NCBI RefSeq assembly: GCF_000165465.1
Contig: NC_017455.1
Span: 1,054,001-1,118,000 of the forward strand
Direction: 5' to 3'
DNA: 64,000 nt
Origin: Halanaerobium praevalens DSM 2228
GTDB lineage: Bacteria > Bacillota > Halanaerobiia > Halanaerobiales > Halanaerobiaceae
Shown here: piece by piece, positions 54,099 to 61,444 of the stretch
How the letters are laid out: each line of letters begins with the position of its first letter
Position numbering within the stretch: the stretch's first letter is position 1
Program-made: the position numbers and the translations under genes
The notes under the pieces: model-generated
Told to the model about the DNA's origin: nothing
Database searches by the model: none
The model's input: only the letters and a program-made list of their open reading frames with translations

Positions 54099-54174
54099 GC
54101 TGATGTAGCTCAATTGGTAGAGCAGCTCACTTGTAATGAGCAGGTTGAAGGTTCAAGTCCTTTCATCAGCTCCA
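54099..54174 (+). tRNA. tRNA-Thr (TGT), copy 2
   Basis: 76 nt, same acceptor, D and anticodon arms as copy 1. T-arm GAAGG-TTCAAGT-CCTTT, a different but fully paired stem (one G-U). Confidence 0.96.
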
Positions 54175-54182
54175 TTATTATT

Positions 54183-54213
54183 TGGAAAGTCAATTAGGAC
54201 TTTCTTTTTTTTA
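54183..54213 (+). terminator. Intrinsic terminator of the tRNA cluster
   Basis: GAAAGTC (54185-54191) pairs with GACTTTC (54198-54204) around AATTAG, followed by eight Ts. Confidence 0.9.
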
Positions 54214-54278
54214 TACTTAAATATTATTTCGGTAGTAGTCATTTTCCAATTTTATAATAAATTAAGGATGTGGTTTAA

Positions 54279-54572
54279 TTGGCTAATAAATATCGGCAAA
54301 ATAAGATTAAACAAGAACATACTATTATAGAGGATATTTTACCACTACTTGAAGATATAGCTTTATCTAAATTGATTAAAAGTATTATTCCTGGTAGAAT
54401 AAATAGGAGAAAAGGAAGTGGAACTCCTGCTTATATACAGTTAAAGTATAATACTCAAAGTGGAATTAAGTTAATTGCTAAAAATAGTGATTCACTTCAA
54501 GAAATTTTTGTAGTAACAGATTATCCTGATCGAACAATGACTTATTTAAAAAAATTAGATTATACTAAATAA
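54279..54572 (+). CDS. DUF2103-like small protein
   Basis: 97 residues. The pattern EHTIIEDILPLLEDIA, then IIPGRINRRKGSG, GIKLIAKNS and QEIFVVTDYP, resembles DUF2103, a family described as possibly metal-binding and known mainly from archaea and cyanobacteria. I recognise it from memory of the family, not from a search. Basic N-terminal half; no membrane segment. TTG start with AAGGATGTGG upstream. It sits between tRNA genes; an overlapping frame starting at 54136 runs through a tRNA and is not real. Confidence 0.7.
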   Translation: MANKYRQNKIKQEHTIIEDILPLLEDIALSKLIKSIIPGRINRRKGSGTPAYIQLKYNTQSGIKLIAKNSDSLQEIFVVTDYPDRTMTYLKKLDYTK

Positions 54573-54587
54573 ATCGACAAATAATAT

Positions 54588-54616
54588 TTGACAAAGACTT
54601 TTAATTTATATATAAT
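54588..54616 (+). promoter_or_regulatory. Promoter of tRNA-Pro
   Basis: Perfect TTGACA, a 17-bp spacer and perfect TATAAT, 15 bp before the tRNA-Pro gene: a full consensus promoter. Confidence 0.88.
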
Positions 54617-54631
54617 ATTTCTTGTTGGCAA

Positions 54632-54708
54632 CGGGCTATGGCGCAGCTTGGTAGCGCGCTACACTGGGGGTGTAGAGGTCTCCGGTTCAAATCCGGATAG
54701 CCCGACCA
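54632..54708 (+). tRNA. tRNA-Pro (GGG)
   Basis: 77 nt with encoded CCA. Acceptor CGGGCTA/TAGCCCG, anticodon arm CTACACTGGGGGTGTAG giving GGG, T-arm CCGGTTCAAATCCGG. A single-gene unit with its own promoter and terminator. Confidence 0.96.
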
Positions 54709-54717
54709 TTTGTTTAT

Positions 54718-54741
54718 AAAAGCCCTTTTAGGGCTTTTTTG
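54718..54741 (+). terminator. Intrinsic terminator after tRNA-Pro
   Basis: AAAAGCCC pairs with GGGCTTTT around TTTTA, followed by TT. Confidence 0.9.
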
Positions 54742-54813
54742 TAGTTATATAGCTTTAAAAATATGGAATAAAATAATTTAATTGATAAATTATGACATTA
54801 TAAAGGAGAAAAA

Positions 54814-56151
54814 ATGATAAAATATTCTTTAATGACTTTAGGCTGTCCTAAAAATGAAGTAGACAGCCAACATATGAATGGTTTTTTAAGAGGAGACAAA
54901 GGATTTAAATATACTTCTGAATTTAAAGAAGCCGAAGTAATTATAATTAATACTTGTGGTTTTATTCAAGATGCCAAAGAAGAGTCCATAGAAACTATCT
55001 TAACTGCTTTAGAGTATAAAAAAGAGTATAATTGTAAGTCAGTTATAGTTACAGGATGTTTAACTCAGCGTTATAGTGAAGAATTAAAAAAAGATATTCC
55101 CGAAATTGATGCTATTTTAGGTACATCTAATTTTGATCAAATAGTAGATGTTATTAAAGAAACATTAGCTGGAATAGAAACTGGTGGAATAACAAAAGCT
55201 GGTTTTGATTATAGTTCTTCTTTACCACGTGAATTAGATAATAATGTCTATGCTTATTTAAAGATTGCAGAAGGTTGTAATAACAATTGTACTTATTGTA
55301 GTATACCTCAAATTAGAGGACCAATTAAAAGCAGGTCAATAGCTGATATTGTTGCAGAAGCTAAGGAAATTGCAGAAAGTGGGATTAAAGAATTAATTAT
55401 AATTGCTCAAGATACAACTCAATATGGAGTTGATATCTATGAAAGATCAGCCTTAGCACCTCTGTTAAAAAAATTAGCAGAAATTGAAGAGCTTAAGTGG
55501 ATTAGAGTTTTATATAGTTATCCAGAATTTATAACAGATGAAATAATAGATGTTTTTGCTGAAGAAGAAAAAATTTGTAATTATTTTGATTTGCCAATTC
55601 AACATTCTTCTAAAAAAATAAGAAAATTAATGAATCGTAAAGGAAATCAAGAAGATATCGCTAATATTATAAATAAGATTAGAAATAAAATACCTGATGC
55701 TAAATTAAGAACTTCTTTGATTACAGGTTTTCCTGGTGAAACTGAATCAGATTTTGAAAACTTAAAAAAATTCATAAAAAAATATAAGTTTGATCGTTTA
55801 GGAGCTTTTGAGTTTTCCAGAGAAGAAGGAACTGCTGCTTACAAGCTAGATAATCGAGTTCCTGCAGCTGTCAAAGCCGAAAGAAAAGAAGAAATTATGC
55901 AATTACAGCAGGAAATTTCTTTAGCTAAAAACAAAGAACTAATTGGTCGTAAGCTTGAAGTTATTATTGAAGATTATGATCAAGAAAATTATTTAGCTCG
56001 TTCTCGCTATGATTCACCAGAAATTGATAATCAAATTTATATTCCAATTAAAAAGCAAAAATTAGAAATTGGAGAAATTTATCAGGCTGAAATAAAAGAA
56101 GCCTTCCATTATGATCTAATAGGAGAGATAGAGGATGAATCTGCCAAATAA
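54814..56151 (+). CDS. rimO: Ribosomal protein S12 methylthiotransferase RimO
   Basis: Radical SAM enzyme that adds a methylthio group to an Asp of ribosomal protein S12. 445 residues: N-terminal UPF0004 domain beginning LMTLGCPKNEVDSQ with three FeS cysteines, radical SAM motif CNNNCTYCSIP near residue 147, and a C-terminal TRAM domain from about 375. The LGCPKNxVDSE-type start separates RimO from MiaB and MtaB. ATG start behind AAAGGAG. Overlaps pgsA by 17 nt. Confidence 0.96.
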   Translation: MIKYSLMTLGCPKNEVDSQHMNGFLRGDKGFKYTSEFKEAEVIIINTCGFIQDAKEESIETILTALEYKKEYNCKSVIVTGCLTQRYSEELKKDIPEIDAILGTSNFDQIVDVIKETLAGIETGGITKAGFDYSSSLPRELDNNVYAYLKIAEGCNNNCTYCSIPQIRGPIKSRSIADIVAEAKEIAESGIKELIIIAQDTTQYGVDIYERSALAPLLKKLAEIEELKWIRVLYSYPEFITDEIIDVFAEEEKICNYFDLPIQHSSKKIRKLMNRKGNQEDIANIINKIRNKIPDAKLRTSLITGFPGETESDFENLKKFIKKYKFDRLGAFEFSREEGTAAYKLDNRVPAAVKAERKEEIMQLQQEISLAKNKELIGRKLEVIIEDYDQENYLARSRYDSPEIDNQIYIPIKKQKLEIGEIYQAEIKEAFHYDLIGEIEDESAK

Positions 56152-56665
56152 ATTATCATTTTTAAGAATTTTATTGGTCCCAGTTATAATTTATTTACTT
56201 TTAGTTAATTCTTTTGCTGCTAGTATTGGAGCTCTTTTAGTTTTTGTTTTAGCTGCTTTAACAGATAAATATGATGGTCAATATGCTCGTAAACATAATT
56301 TGATTACTACTTTAGGTAAAATTCTTGATCCTCTAGCAGATAAATTATTAATTATTGGAGTTTTTACAGCTTTTGTTAAACTAGATGTTTTATCAATCTG
56401 GCCTTTGTTGATTATTATTACTAGAGAATTGGCTGTAACAGGTTTAAGAGTTGTAGCAGCAGATCAAGGATCTGTGATTGCAGCTAATATTTGGGGTAAA
56501 ACTAAAACAACTATTCAGATGTTAACAGCTATTGTTTTAATAATTAATCCTTTAATTTTTGATTTACCAGTTTTATTAACAGAAACTTTAATCTGGCTAA
56601 CAGTCATTATTACTATTTATTCAGGCTATACTTATTTTGCTGGAGCAGATGTTGATTATTCTTAG
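56135..56665 (+). CDS. pgsA: CDP-diacylglycerol--glycerol-3-phosphate 3-phosphatidyltransferase
   Basis: Membrane enzyme that makes phosphatidylglycerol phosphate. 176 residues with about five membrane helices. CDP-alcohol phosphotransferase motif DKYDGQYARKHN...GKILDPLADK, with the expected pattern DGxxAR-x8-GxxxDxxxD. ATG start inside rimO. The next gene, pgpA, encodes the phosphatase for its product 9 nt downstream. Confidence 0.96.
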   Translation: MNLPNKLSFLRILLVPVIIYLLLVNSFAASIGALLVFVLAALTDKYDGQYARKHNLITTLGKILDPLADKLLIIGVFTAFVKLDVLSIWPLLIIITRELAVTGLRVVAADQGSVIAANIWGKTKTTIQMLTAIVLIINPLIFDLPVLLTETLIWLTVIITIYSGYTYFAGADVDYS

Positions 56666-56674
56666 GAGGAATTT

Positions 56675-57115
56675 ATGTTAAAAAAAATAAATAATTTTTT
56701 AGCAACTGGCTTTTATAGTGGTTATCTTCCAGTAGCACCTGGAACTTGGGGTTCACTTTTAACAGTATTACTGCTTTTTTTCTTTCCTAACTTAAATAAT
56801 ATATATTTGCTATCAGCACTTTGTTTAGGTGGAATTGCAATTTCTAATTTTGAAGAAAAGCAAACTGGAATCAAAGATGATAGTAAAATAGTAATTGATG
56901 AGATGGCAGGTCAATTATTAGTTTTTTTTAGTTTAGAATTGACTCTTCCAATTTTAATTAGTGGTTTTATTCTCTTTAGAATTTTTGATATTACTAAACC
57001 ATGGTTAATAGATAAAGTTCAAAATTTACCTTCAGGCTGGGGAGTTATGTTAGATGATATCTTAGCTGGATTAATATCTTTAATCATTTTAAAAGTAATT
57101 TTATTTTTAATTTAA
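56675..57115 (+). CDS. pgpA: Phosphatidylglycerophosphatase A
   Basis: Dephosphorylates phosphatidylglycerol phosphate to phosphatidylglycerol. 146 residues with three or four hydrophobic segments. PgpA motifs: APGTWGSLLTVLL near 24, VIDEMAGQLL near 72 and WGVMLDDILAGL near 123, which supply the acidic metal-binding residues. ATG start behind TAGGAGG. Functionally paired with pgsA. A terminator follows. Confidence 0.94.
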   Translation: MLKKINNFLATGFYSGYLPVAPGTWGSLLTVLLLFFFPNLNNIYLLSALCLGGIAISNFEEKQTGIKDDSKIVIDEMAGQLLVFFSLELTLPILISGFILFRIFDITKPWLIDKVQNLPSGWGVMLDDILAGLISLIILKVILFLI

Positions 57116-57138
57116 TAATTTTAATTAGATTCTAATTT

Positions 57139-57170
57139 AATCGACCTTAATCAGGTCGATTTTTTGTTTT
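57139..57170 (+). terminator. Intrinsic terminator after pgpA
   Basis: AATCGACCT pairs with AGGTCGATT around TAATC, followed by TTTTGTTTTT. Confidence 0.9.
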
Positions 57171-57204
57171 TGAACTGATATAATTAGTTTGAGGTGAGTA
57201 AATA

Positions 57205-58455
57205 TTGAAAACAGCAATTGTTGCAACAGGTTCTGAATTAATTAGAGGTTTTGTTCAAGATATAAATTCAAGATTTTTAGCCAGAAATTTAACTGAGTTA
57301 GGTTTTGAAAATCAAAATATATTTATTTGTGGAGATCAAAAAGAAACTATAAAAGAAAGTATATTGAGAGCAGCTAAAATAGCTGATTTAATTTTTATAA
57401 CAGGTGGTTTAGGGCCAACTAAAGATGATCAAACTAAAAATGCTTTTGCAGAAGCCTTAGACTTAGAATTAGAGTATTCAACAAAAATTGAGAAAAATTT
57501 AACTAAAATATTTAAAAGCTCAAACTTAAATCAAAATAATTTATCTCAAGCTTATATTCCTCAAGGGGCTAAAGTGATTAATAATAATTTTGGTACAGCT
57601 CCTGCTCTAAAATTAAAAAATAAAAATAATTGTTTTTATTTATTACCAGGTGTTCCTTCAGAGTTGAAATATCTTTTTAGAGAAAAAATTATTTCTGATT
57701 TAAAAAGTTTAAGTCAAAACAAATTTTTAGTTAAAGAATTAAATTTCATTGGGATTGGAGAAGCAAATTTAGCTGCAAAAGTTGAAAATTTAGCTTTAAA
57801 TCCAGCATTAGAAATTAGTTATCAAGCTGGACAAGCTGAAGTTAAACTTAGAATTAAAGTTAATTCTGCATCTCAAAAAAGTTTTAAGCAAAAAAATGAA
57901 ATTGTTAATAAAGCCAGGAATAAATTAAAAAAAGAATTTAGTTGTTTTATTTATGGAGAAGATAATGAAAGTCTTGAAGCTAAAATAAAAAAAATATTAA
58001 TCAAGAAAAAATTAAAAGTGGCAACAGCAGAATCATTTACTGGAGGATTATTGGCTAAAAGATTAACTAAGCTGCCTGGAAGTTCAGAATATTTTTTAGG
58101 CTCCATTGTAGCTTATAATCAAGAAATAAAAGAAAAATTATTAAAGCTTAAACAAAGTTTCCTTAAAAAATATGGTGTAGTTAGTCAAGAATGTGTTGAA
58201 GCAATGGCGGTTAGTGCAGCAAATATTTTTAGTTCAGATCTAGCTCTTGCAAGTTCTGGAGCTGCTGGTCCAGCTGCTCATGCTGATCAAAAAGCAGGGA
58301 TAATGTTTATTAGTATTTTTTATCAAGGTCAAAGCAAAACTTTTAAAATTGAAAAAAATTATGGCCGTGCTGCTAATACATTTTATGCTTCCCAAATTGC
58401 ATTATTTGAATTATATAAGCTGATTGCTCAAAAGAGGAATGATTTAAATGCTTAA
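57205..58455 (+). CDS. cinA: CinA family protein (nicotinamide-nucleotide amidohydrolase)
   Basis: 416 residues with the full two-domain layout: an N-terminal MoCF-like domain (GSELIRGFVQDINSRF, TGGLGPTKDDQTK) and a C-terminal PncC deamidase domain from about 255 (ATAESFTGGLLAKRL, SSGAAGP). It recycles nicotinamide mononucleotide and is often next to recA. TTG start behind GAGGTGAG. It overlaps the TPR gene by 8 nt. Confidence 0.95.
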   Translation: MKTAIVATGSELIRGFVQDINSRFLARNLTELGFENQNIFICGDQKETIKESILRAAKIADLIFITGGLGPTKDDQTKNAFAEALDLELEYSTKIEKNLTKIFKSSNLNQNNLSQAYIPQGAKVINNNFGTAPALKLKNKNNCFYLLPGVPSELKYLFREKIISDLKSLSQNKFLVKELNFIGIGEANLAAKVENLALNPALEISYQAGQAEVKLRIKVNSASQKSFKQKNEIVNKARNKLKKEFSCFIYGEDNESLEAKIKKILIKKKLKVATAESFTGGLLAKRLTKLPGSSEYFLGSIVAYNQEIKEKLLKLKQSFLKKYGVVSQECVEAMAVSAANIFSSDLALASSGAAGPAAHADQKAGIMFISIFYQGQSKTFKIEKNYGRAANTFYASQIALFELYKLIAQKRNDLNA

Positions 58456-59659
58456 AAAACTAATGTATTTAATAGTAATTTCTTTATTCTTAATATCTCT
58501 TTCTAATTCAGTTTTAGCTGCTGAAAATAGCGATTTAAATTCTAAAAATTTAAATCAACTTTTTTTGAGTGGCTTAAAAGATTATAAGGCAGAAAATTAT
58601 GCTTTAGCAGAACAAAAATTTATTAAACTTTTAGCAAATGATAATTTGGATTCTGGTTTAGAATTTAGTTCTCTTTATTATTCTACTAAAACAGCAATTT
58701 ACCGTAATCAAATAGCTAAAGCTGTTAATTATTTAAAGCAAATGGATCAAATAGGTTATCAAAGTGCTAATTTAAATTGGGAAATAGCAAAATTATATTT
58801 AAATCAAAAAAATCAATATGATAGTGCTGATTTCAAAATGGCCTTAGAATATTTAAAAAAGGCTAATGATTTAGGAATTAATCAAATTGAATTTAAACGT
58901 GATTTAGCCTATGGATATTTAGAAAATAATAAATTTAAAAAAGCAGAAAAGTTGTATAAAGAAATAATAGAAGTTAAAGCTCAAGCTTCTGATTATTTAG
59001 CTTTAGCAAAAATAAAAGAGCAAAATAAAAAATTTAAAAAAGCAATTAATTATTATGAAAATGCTTTAAAATTGAATGACTCTGAGTCTTCATTATATTT
59101 AAACTTAGCTAAACTGTATCAAAAAACAAATAATAACAAAGCAGCTATTTTAACCTTTAAAAAGGGTATAAACCAAAAAGCTGATTTTACTCCCTATTAT
59201 ATTGGCTTAGCTGAAAGTTATTTTGAACTTCAAAATTATAATGAAGCTGAAAAATATTTAAAAAAAGCAATTGAATTAAATAACAACTCTTATTATGGTT
59301 ATTTTTTATTAGCAGAAGTAGAAGTAGAGCAGGGAAGATTAAATTTAGCTTTAAGTAATTATAATCAAGCTTTAAAATATAATCCAAATTATGTAGAAGC
59401 ATATTTAGCAGAAGGTAAAATTTATTTAAAAGAAAAAGATTATTATCGAGCTATTTCTTCTTTTTCTATAGCAGTAGAAAAAAACAAAGATCATGCAGCA
59501 AGTCGTTACTATTTAGCTAAGGCTTATTATCAAGCGGAAATGTTAGAGGCTGCAAGAGCAGAAATAAAAAAAGCTCTTCATCTTGATAATAATTATCCAA
59601 AAGCAAGAGAGTTTTTAGAACAAATAGAAGCAGATTTAAATTTAGATAAAAATATTTAG
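58448..59659 (+). CDS. Exported tetratricopeptide-repeat protein
   Basis: 403 residues with a Sec signal peptide (1-25, ending VLAAE, no lipobox) and about nine TPR units across residues 40-395, for example YDSADFKMALEYLKKANDLG and YNEAEKYLKKAIELN. TPRs mediate protein-protein contacts; the partner is unknown. It lies between cinA and recA, a slot that varies between species. ATG inside the cinA end. Base composition matches its neighbours. Confidence 0.88.
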   Translation: MLKKLMYLIVISLFLISLSNSVLAAENSDLNSKNLNQLFLSGLKDYKAENYALAEQKFIKLLANDNLDSGLEFSSLYYSTKTAIYRNQIAKAVNYLKQMDQIGYQSANLNWEIAKLYLNQKNQYDSADFKMALEYLKKANDLGINQIEFKRDLAYGYLENNKFKKAEKLYKEIIEVKAQASDYLALAKIKEQNKKFKKAINYYENALKLNDSESSLYLNLAKLYQKTNNNKAAILTFKKGINQKADFTPYYIGLAESYFELQNYNEAEKYLKKAIELNNNSYYGYFLLAEVEVEQGRLNLALSNYNQALKYNPNYVEAYLAEGKIYLKEKDYYRAISSFSIAVEKNKDHAASRYYLAKAYYQAEMLEAARAEIKKALHLDNNYPKAREFLEQIEADLNLDKNI

Positions 59660-59718
59660 TATAACTCATTTAAATAAAAGAATATTTTTAAATATTTACC
59701 AATTAATAGAAAATATTC

Positions 59719-59747
59719 TTGCAATTATTAAACATCTGTTCTATAAT
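59719..59747 (+). promoter_or_regulatory. recA promoter with LexA-like box
   Basis: TTGCAA, a 17-bp spacer and perfect TATAAT. AAACATCTGTTC (59730-59741) lies in the spacer and abuts the -10; it matches the GAAC-N4-GTTC LexA box with one outer mismatch. Confidence 0.72.
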
Positions 59748-59799
59748 ATAAACAAAGACAAAAATTGCAGTTAAAATAAACTTTAGGAGGACGATAAAT

Positions 59800-60846
59800 T
59801 TGGCAACTAGTGATAAAGAAAAAGCGCTTGATAAAGCGGTAAAAAGAATTGAAAAACAGTTTGGTAAAGGATCAATTATGCGACTTGGAGATTCACAAAA
59901 GTTAAATGTAGAAGCAATTCCTACAGGTGCTTTACCCTTAGATTTAGCTTTAGGTATAGGTGGTATTCCTAAAGGAAGAATAATTGAGTTATATGGTAAT
60001 GAATCATCTGGTAAAACTACTTTAGCTCTCCATATCATTGCAGAAGCTCAAAAATTAGATGGAATTGCAGCTTTTATTGATGCTGAACATGCTTTAGATC
60101 CTAAATATGCCAAAAATTTAGGAGTAAATATTGATAATTTGTTAATTTCACAGCCTGATAGTGGAGAAGAGGCTTTGGAAATTGGAGAAGCTCTTGTTCG
60201 CAGTAATGCAGTTGATTTAGTAGTTATTGACTCAGTTGCAGCTTTAGTACCTAAAGCAGAATTAGAAGGTGATATGGGTGATTCTCATATGGGTTTACAA
60301 GCACGCTTAATGTCACAGGCTATGCGTAAATTATCTGGAGCAATTAGTAAATCCAAAGCAGCAGTTATTTTCATTAATCAAATTAGAGAAAAAATTGGAG
60401 TAATGTTTGGTAATCCTGAAACTACTCCTGGAGGAAGAGCACTTAAGTTCTATTCTTCTGTTAGAATAGAAATGAGAAGGTCACAAACAATTAAAGATGG
60501 AGATAAATTAATTGGAAGTACAGCTAAGGTAAAAGTTGTAAAAAATAAGGTGGCAGCTCCATTTAGAAATTGTCAATTTGATATAATGTATGGAACTGGT
60601 ATTTCTCAATCAGGTTGTATCATTGACTTAGGAGAAGAAACAGGAATTGTAGATAGAGCTGGATCCTGGTATTCTTATGGAGATGTTCGTTTAGGCCAAG
60701 GTAGACAAAATTCGAAAGAGTTTTTACAAGATAATCCAGAAATAATGGAAGAAATTGATGATAAAATTAGAATTAAAATTGGTCTAAAAGAAGGAGAAAT
60801 TGAAGAAGATAAAAAAGAAGCTGAAAAAGCAGAGGAGAAGGAATAA
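59800..60846 (+). CDS. recA: Recombinase RecA
   Basis: DNA strand-exchange ATPase and activator of LexA cleavage. 348 residues. Walker [13 protein letters not shown] near 66-77, Walker [15 protein letters not shown], the loop L2 region [22 protein letters not shown], and an acidic C-terminal tail rich in Glu and Lys. TTG start behind AGGAGGA. Its own promoter carries an SOS-type site. recX follows 6 nt later. Confidence 0.98.
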   Translation: MATSDKEKALDKAVKRIEKQFGKGSIMRLGDSQKLNVEAIPTGALPLDLALGIGGIPKGRIIELYGNESSGKTTLALHIIAEAQKLDGIAAFIDAEHALDPKYAKNLGVNIDNLLISQPDSGEEALEIGEALVRSNAVDLVVIDSVAALVPKAELEGDMGDSHMGLQARLMSQAMRKLSGAISKSKAAVIFINQIREKIGVMFGNPETTPGGRALKFYSSVRIEMRRSQTIKDGDKLIGSTAKVKVVKNKVAAPFRNCQFDIMYGTGISQSGCIIDLGEETGIVDRAGSWYSYGDVRLGQGRQNSKEFLQDNPEIMEEIDDKIRIKIGLKEGEIEEDKKEAEKAEEKE

Positions 60847-60852
60847 TTCTCC

Positions 60853-61314
60853 ATGGATCAAACAAATAAAAAAGAATTTTCAAAAGCAAGAAATAAAGCT
60901 TTTAAATTATTAAGTTATAGAGAAAGAACAATCAAAGAAATTGAAGATCGTTTAAGAAAAAAAGATTTTACTGAAGAAGTTATTAAAGCAGTAGTTGATT
61001 ATCTTTTAGAAAATGATTATTTAAATGAAGAGCGTTTTGCTGAAATGTGGATTAGATCCAGAAAAAACCATCATCCACGCGGACGAAAATTAATTTATAA
61101 AGAATTAAAAAATAAAGGTGTTAATCAGAGAATAATTAATACTGCTTTAAATCAGTATTTAAGTCAAGAAGATGAATTAAAAATGGCAGAATATCTAATG
61201 ACTAAATGGTTAAGACGCCGCAAAAAAGAAGATAGTTCTAGTTATAAATTAAAAAATTATTTAGCTAACAAAGGTTTTAGTTATAATTTAGTTTATCAAG
61301 TAACAGATAAGTAA
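60853..61314 (+). CDS. recX: Regulatory protein RecX
   Basis: Modulates RecA filament activity. 153 residues of helical repeats with the family pattern ARNKAFKLLSYRERTIKEIEDRL, split here over the first repeat, YLNEERFAEMWIRSR, and GRKLIYKELKNKGV. ATG start with GGAGAAGGA in the recA end. Co-transcribed with recA, as usual, and closed by a terminator. Confidence 0.94.
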   Translation: MDQTNKKEFSKARNKAFKLLSYRERTIKEIEDRLRKKDFTEEVIKAVVDYLLENDYLNEERFAEMWIRSRKNHHPRGRKLIYKELKNKGVNQRIINTALNQYLSQEDELKMAEYLMTKWLRRRKKEDSSSYKLKNYLANKGFSYNLVYQVTDK

Positions 61315-61340
61315 AAGTCTGCTATAAGCAGGCTTTTTAC
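61313..61340 (+). terminator. Intrinsic terminator after recX
   Basis: AAGTCTGC (61315-61322) pairs with GCAGGCTT (61328-61335, with a G-U pair), followed by TTT. Confidence 0.85.
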
Positions 61341-61366
61341 TTTATTTACCAAATTGTCGGCTTTTC

Positions 61367-61395
61367 TTGACATCTAGATTGAAAAAAGTTAAAAT
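61367..61395 (+). promoter_or_regulatory. Promoter of rny
   Basis: Perfect TTGACA, a 17-bp spacer and TAAAAT, about 50 bp before the rny translation start. Confidence 0.75.
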
Positions 61396-61444
61396 ATTAT
61401 TAGAAATGTAAATATAAAATTAAAAATTGAATATAGAACAGGGG

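Larger units (their letters stand above)
53825..54175 (+). repeat. Tandem duplication of a tRNA-Trp/tRNA-Thr unit
   Basis: The unit at 53825-53998 recurs with an offset of exactly 177 bp at 54002-54175, including the spacer. Differences are few: a base in the tRNA-Trp D-loop, one in the spacer, and the whole T-stem of tRNA-Thr. Confidence 0.93.

Noticed and set aside
54136-54330. Plus-strand open frame of 64 codons
   Set aside because: It begins inside a tRNA-Thr gene, crosses a terminator and overlaps the better-supported DUF2103-like gene in another frame.
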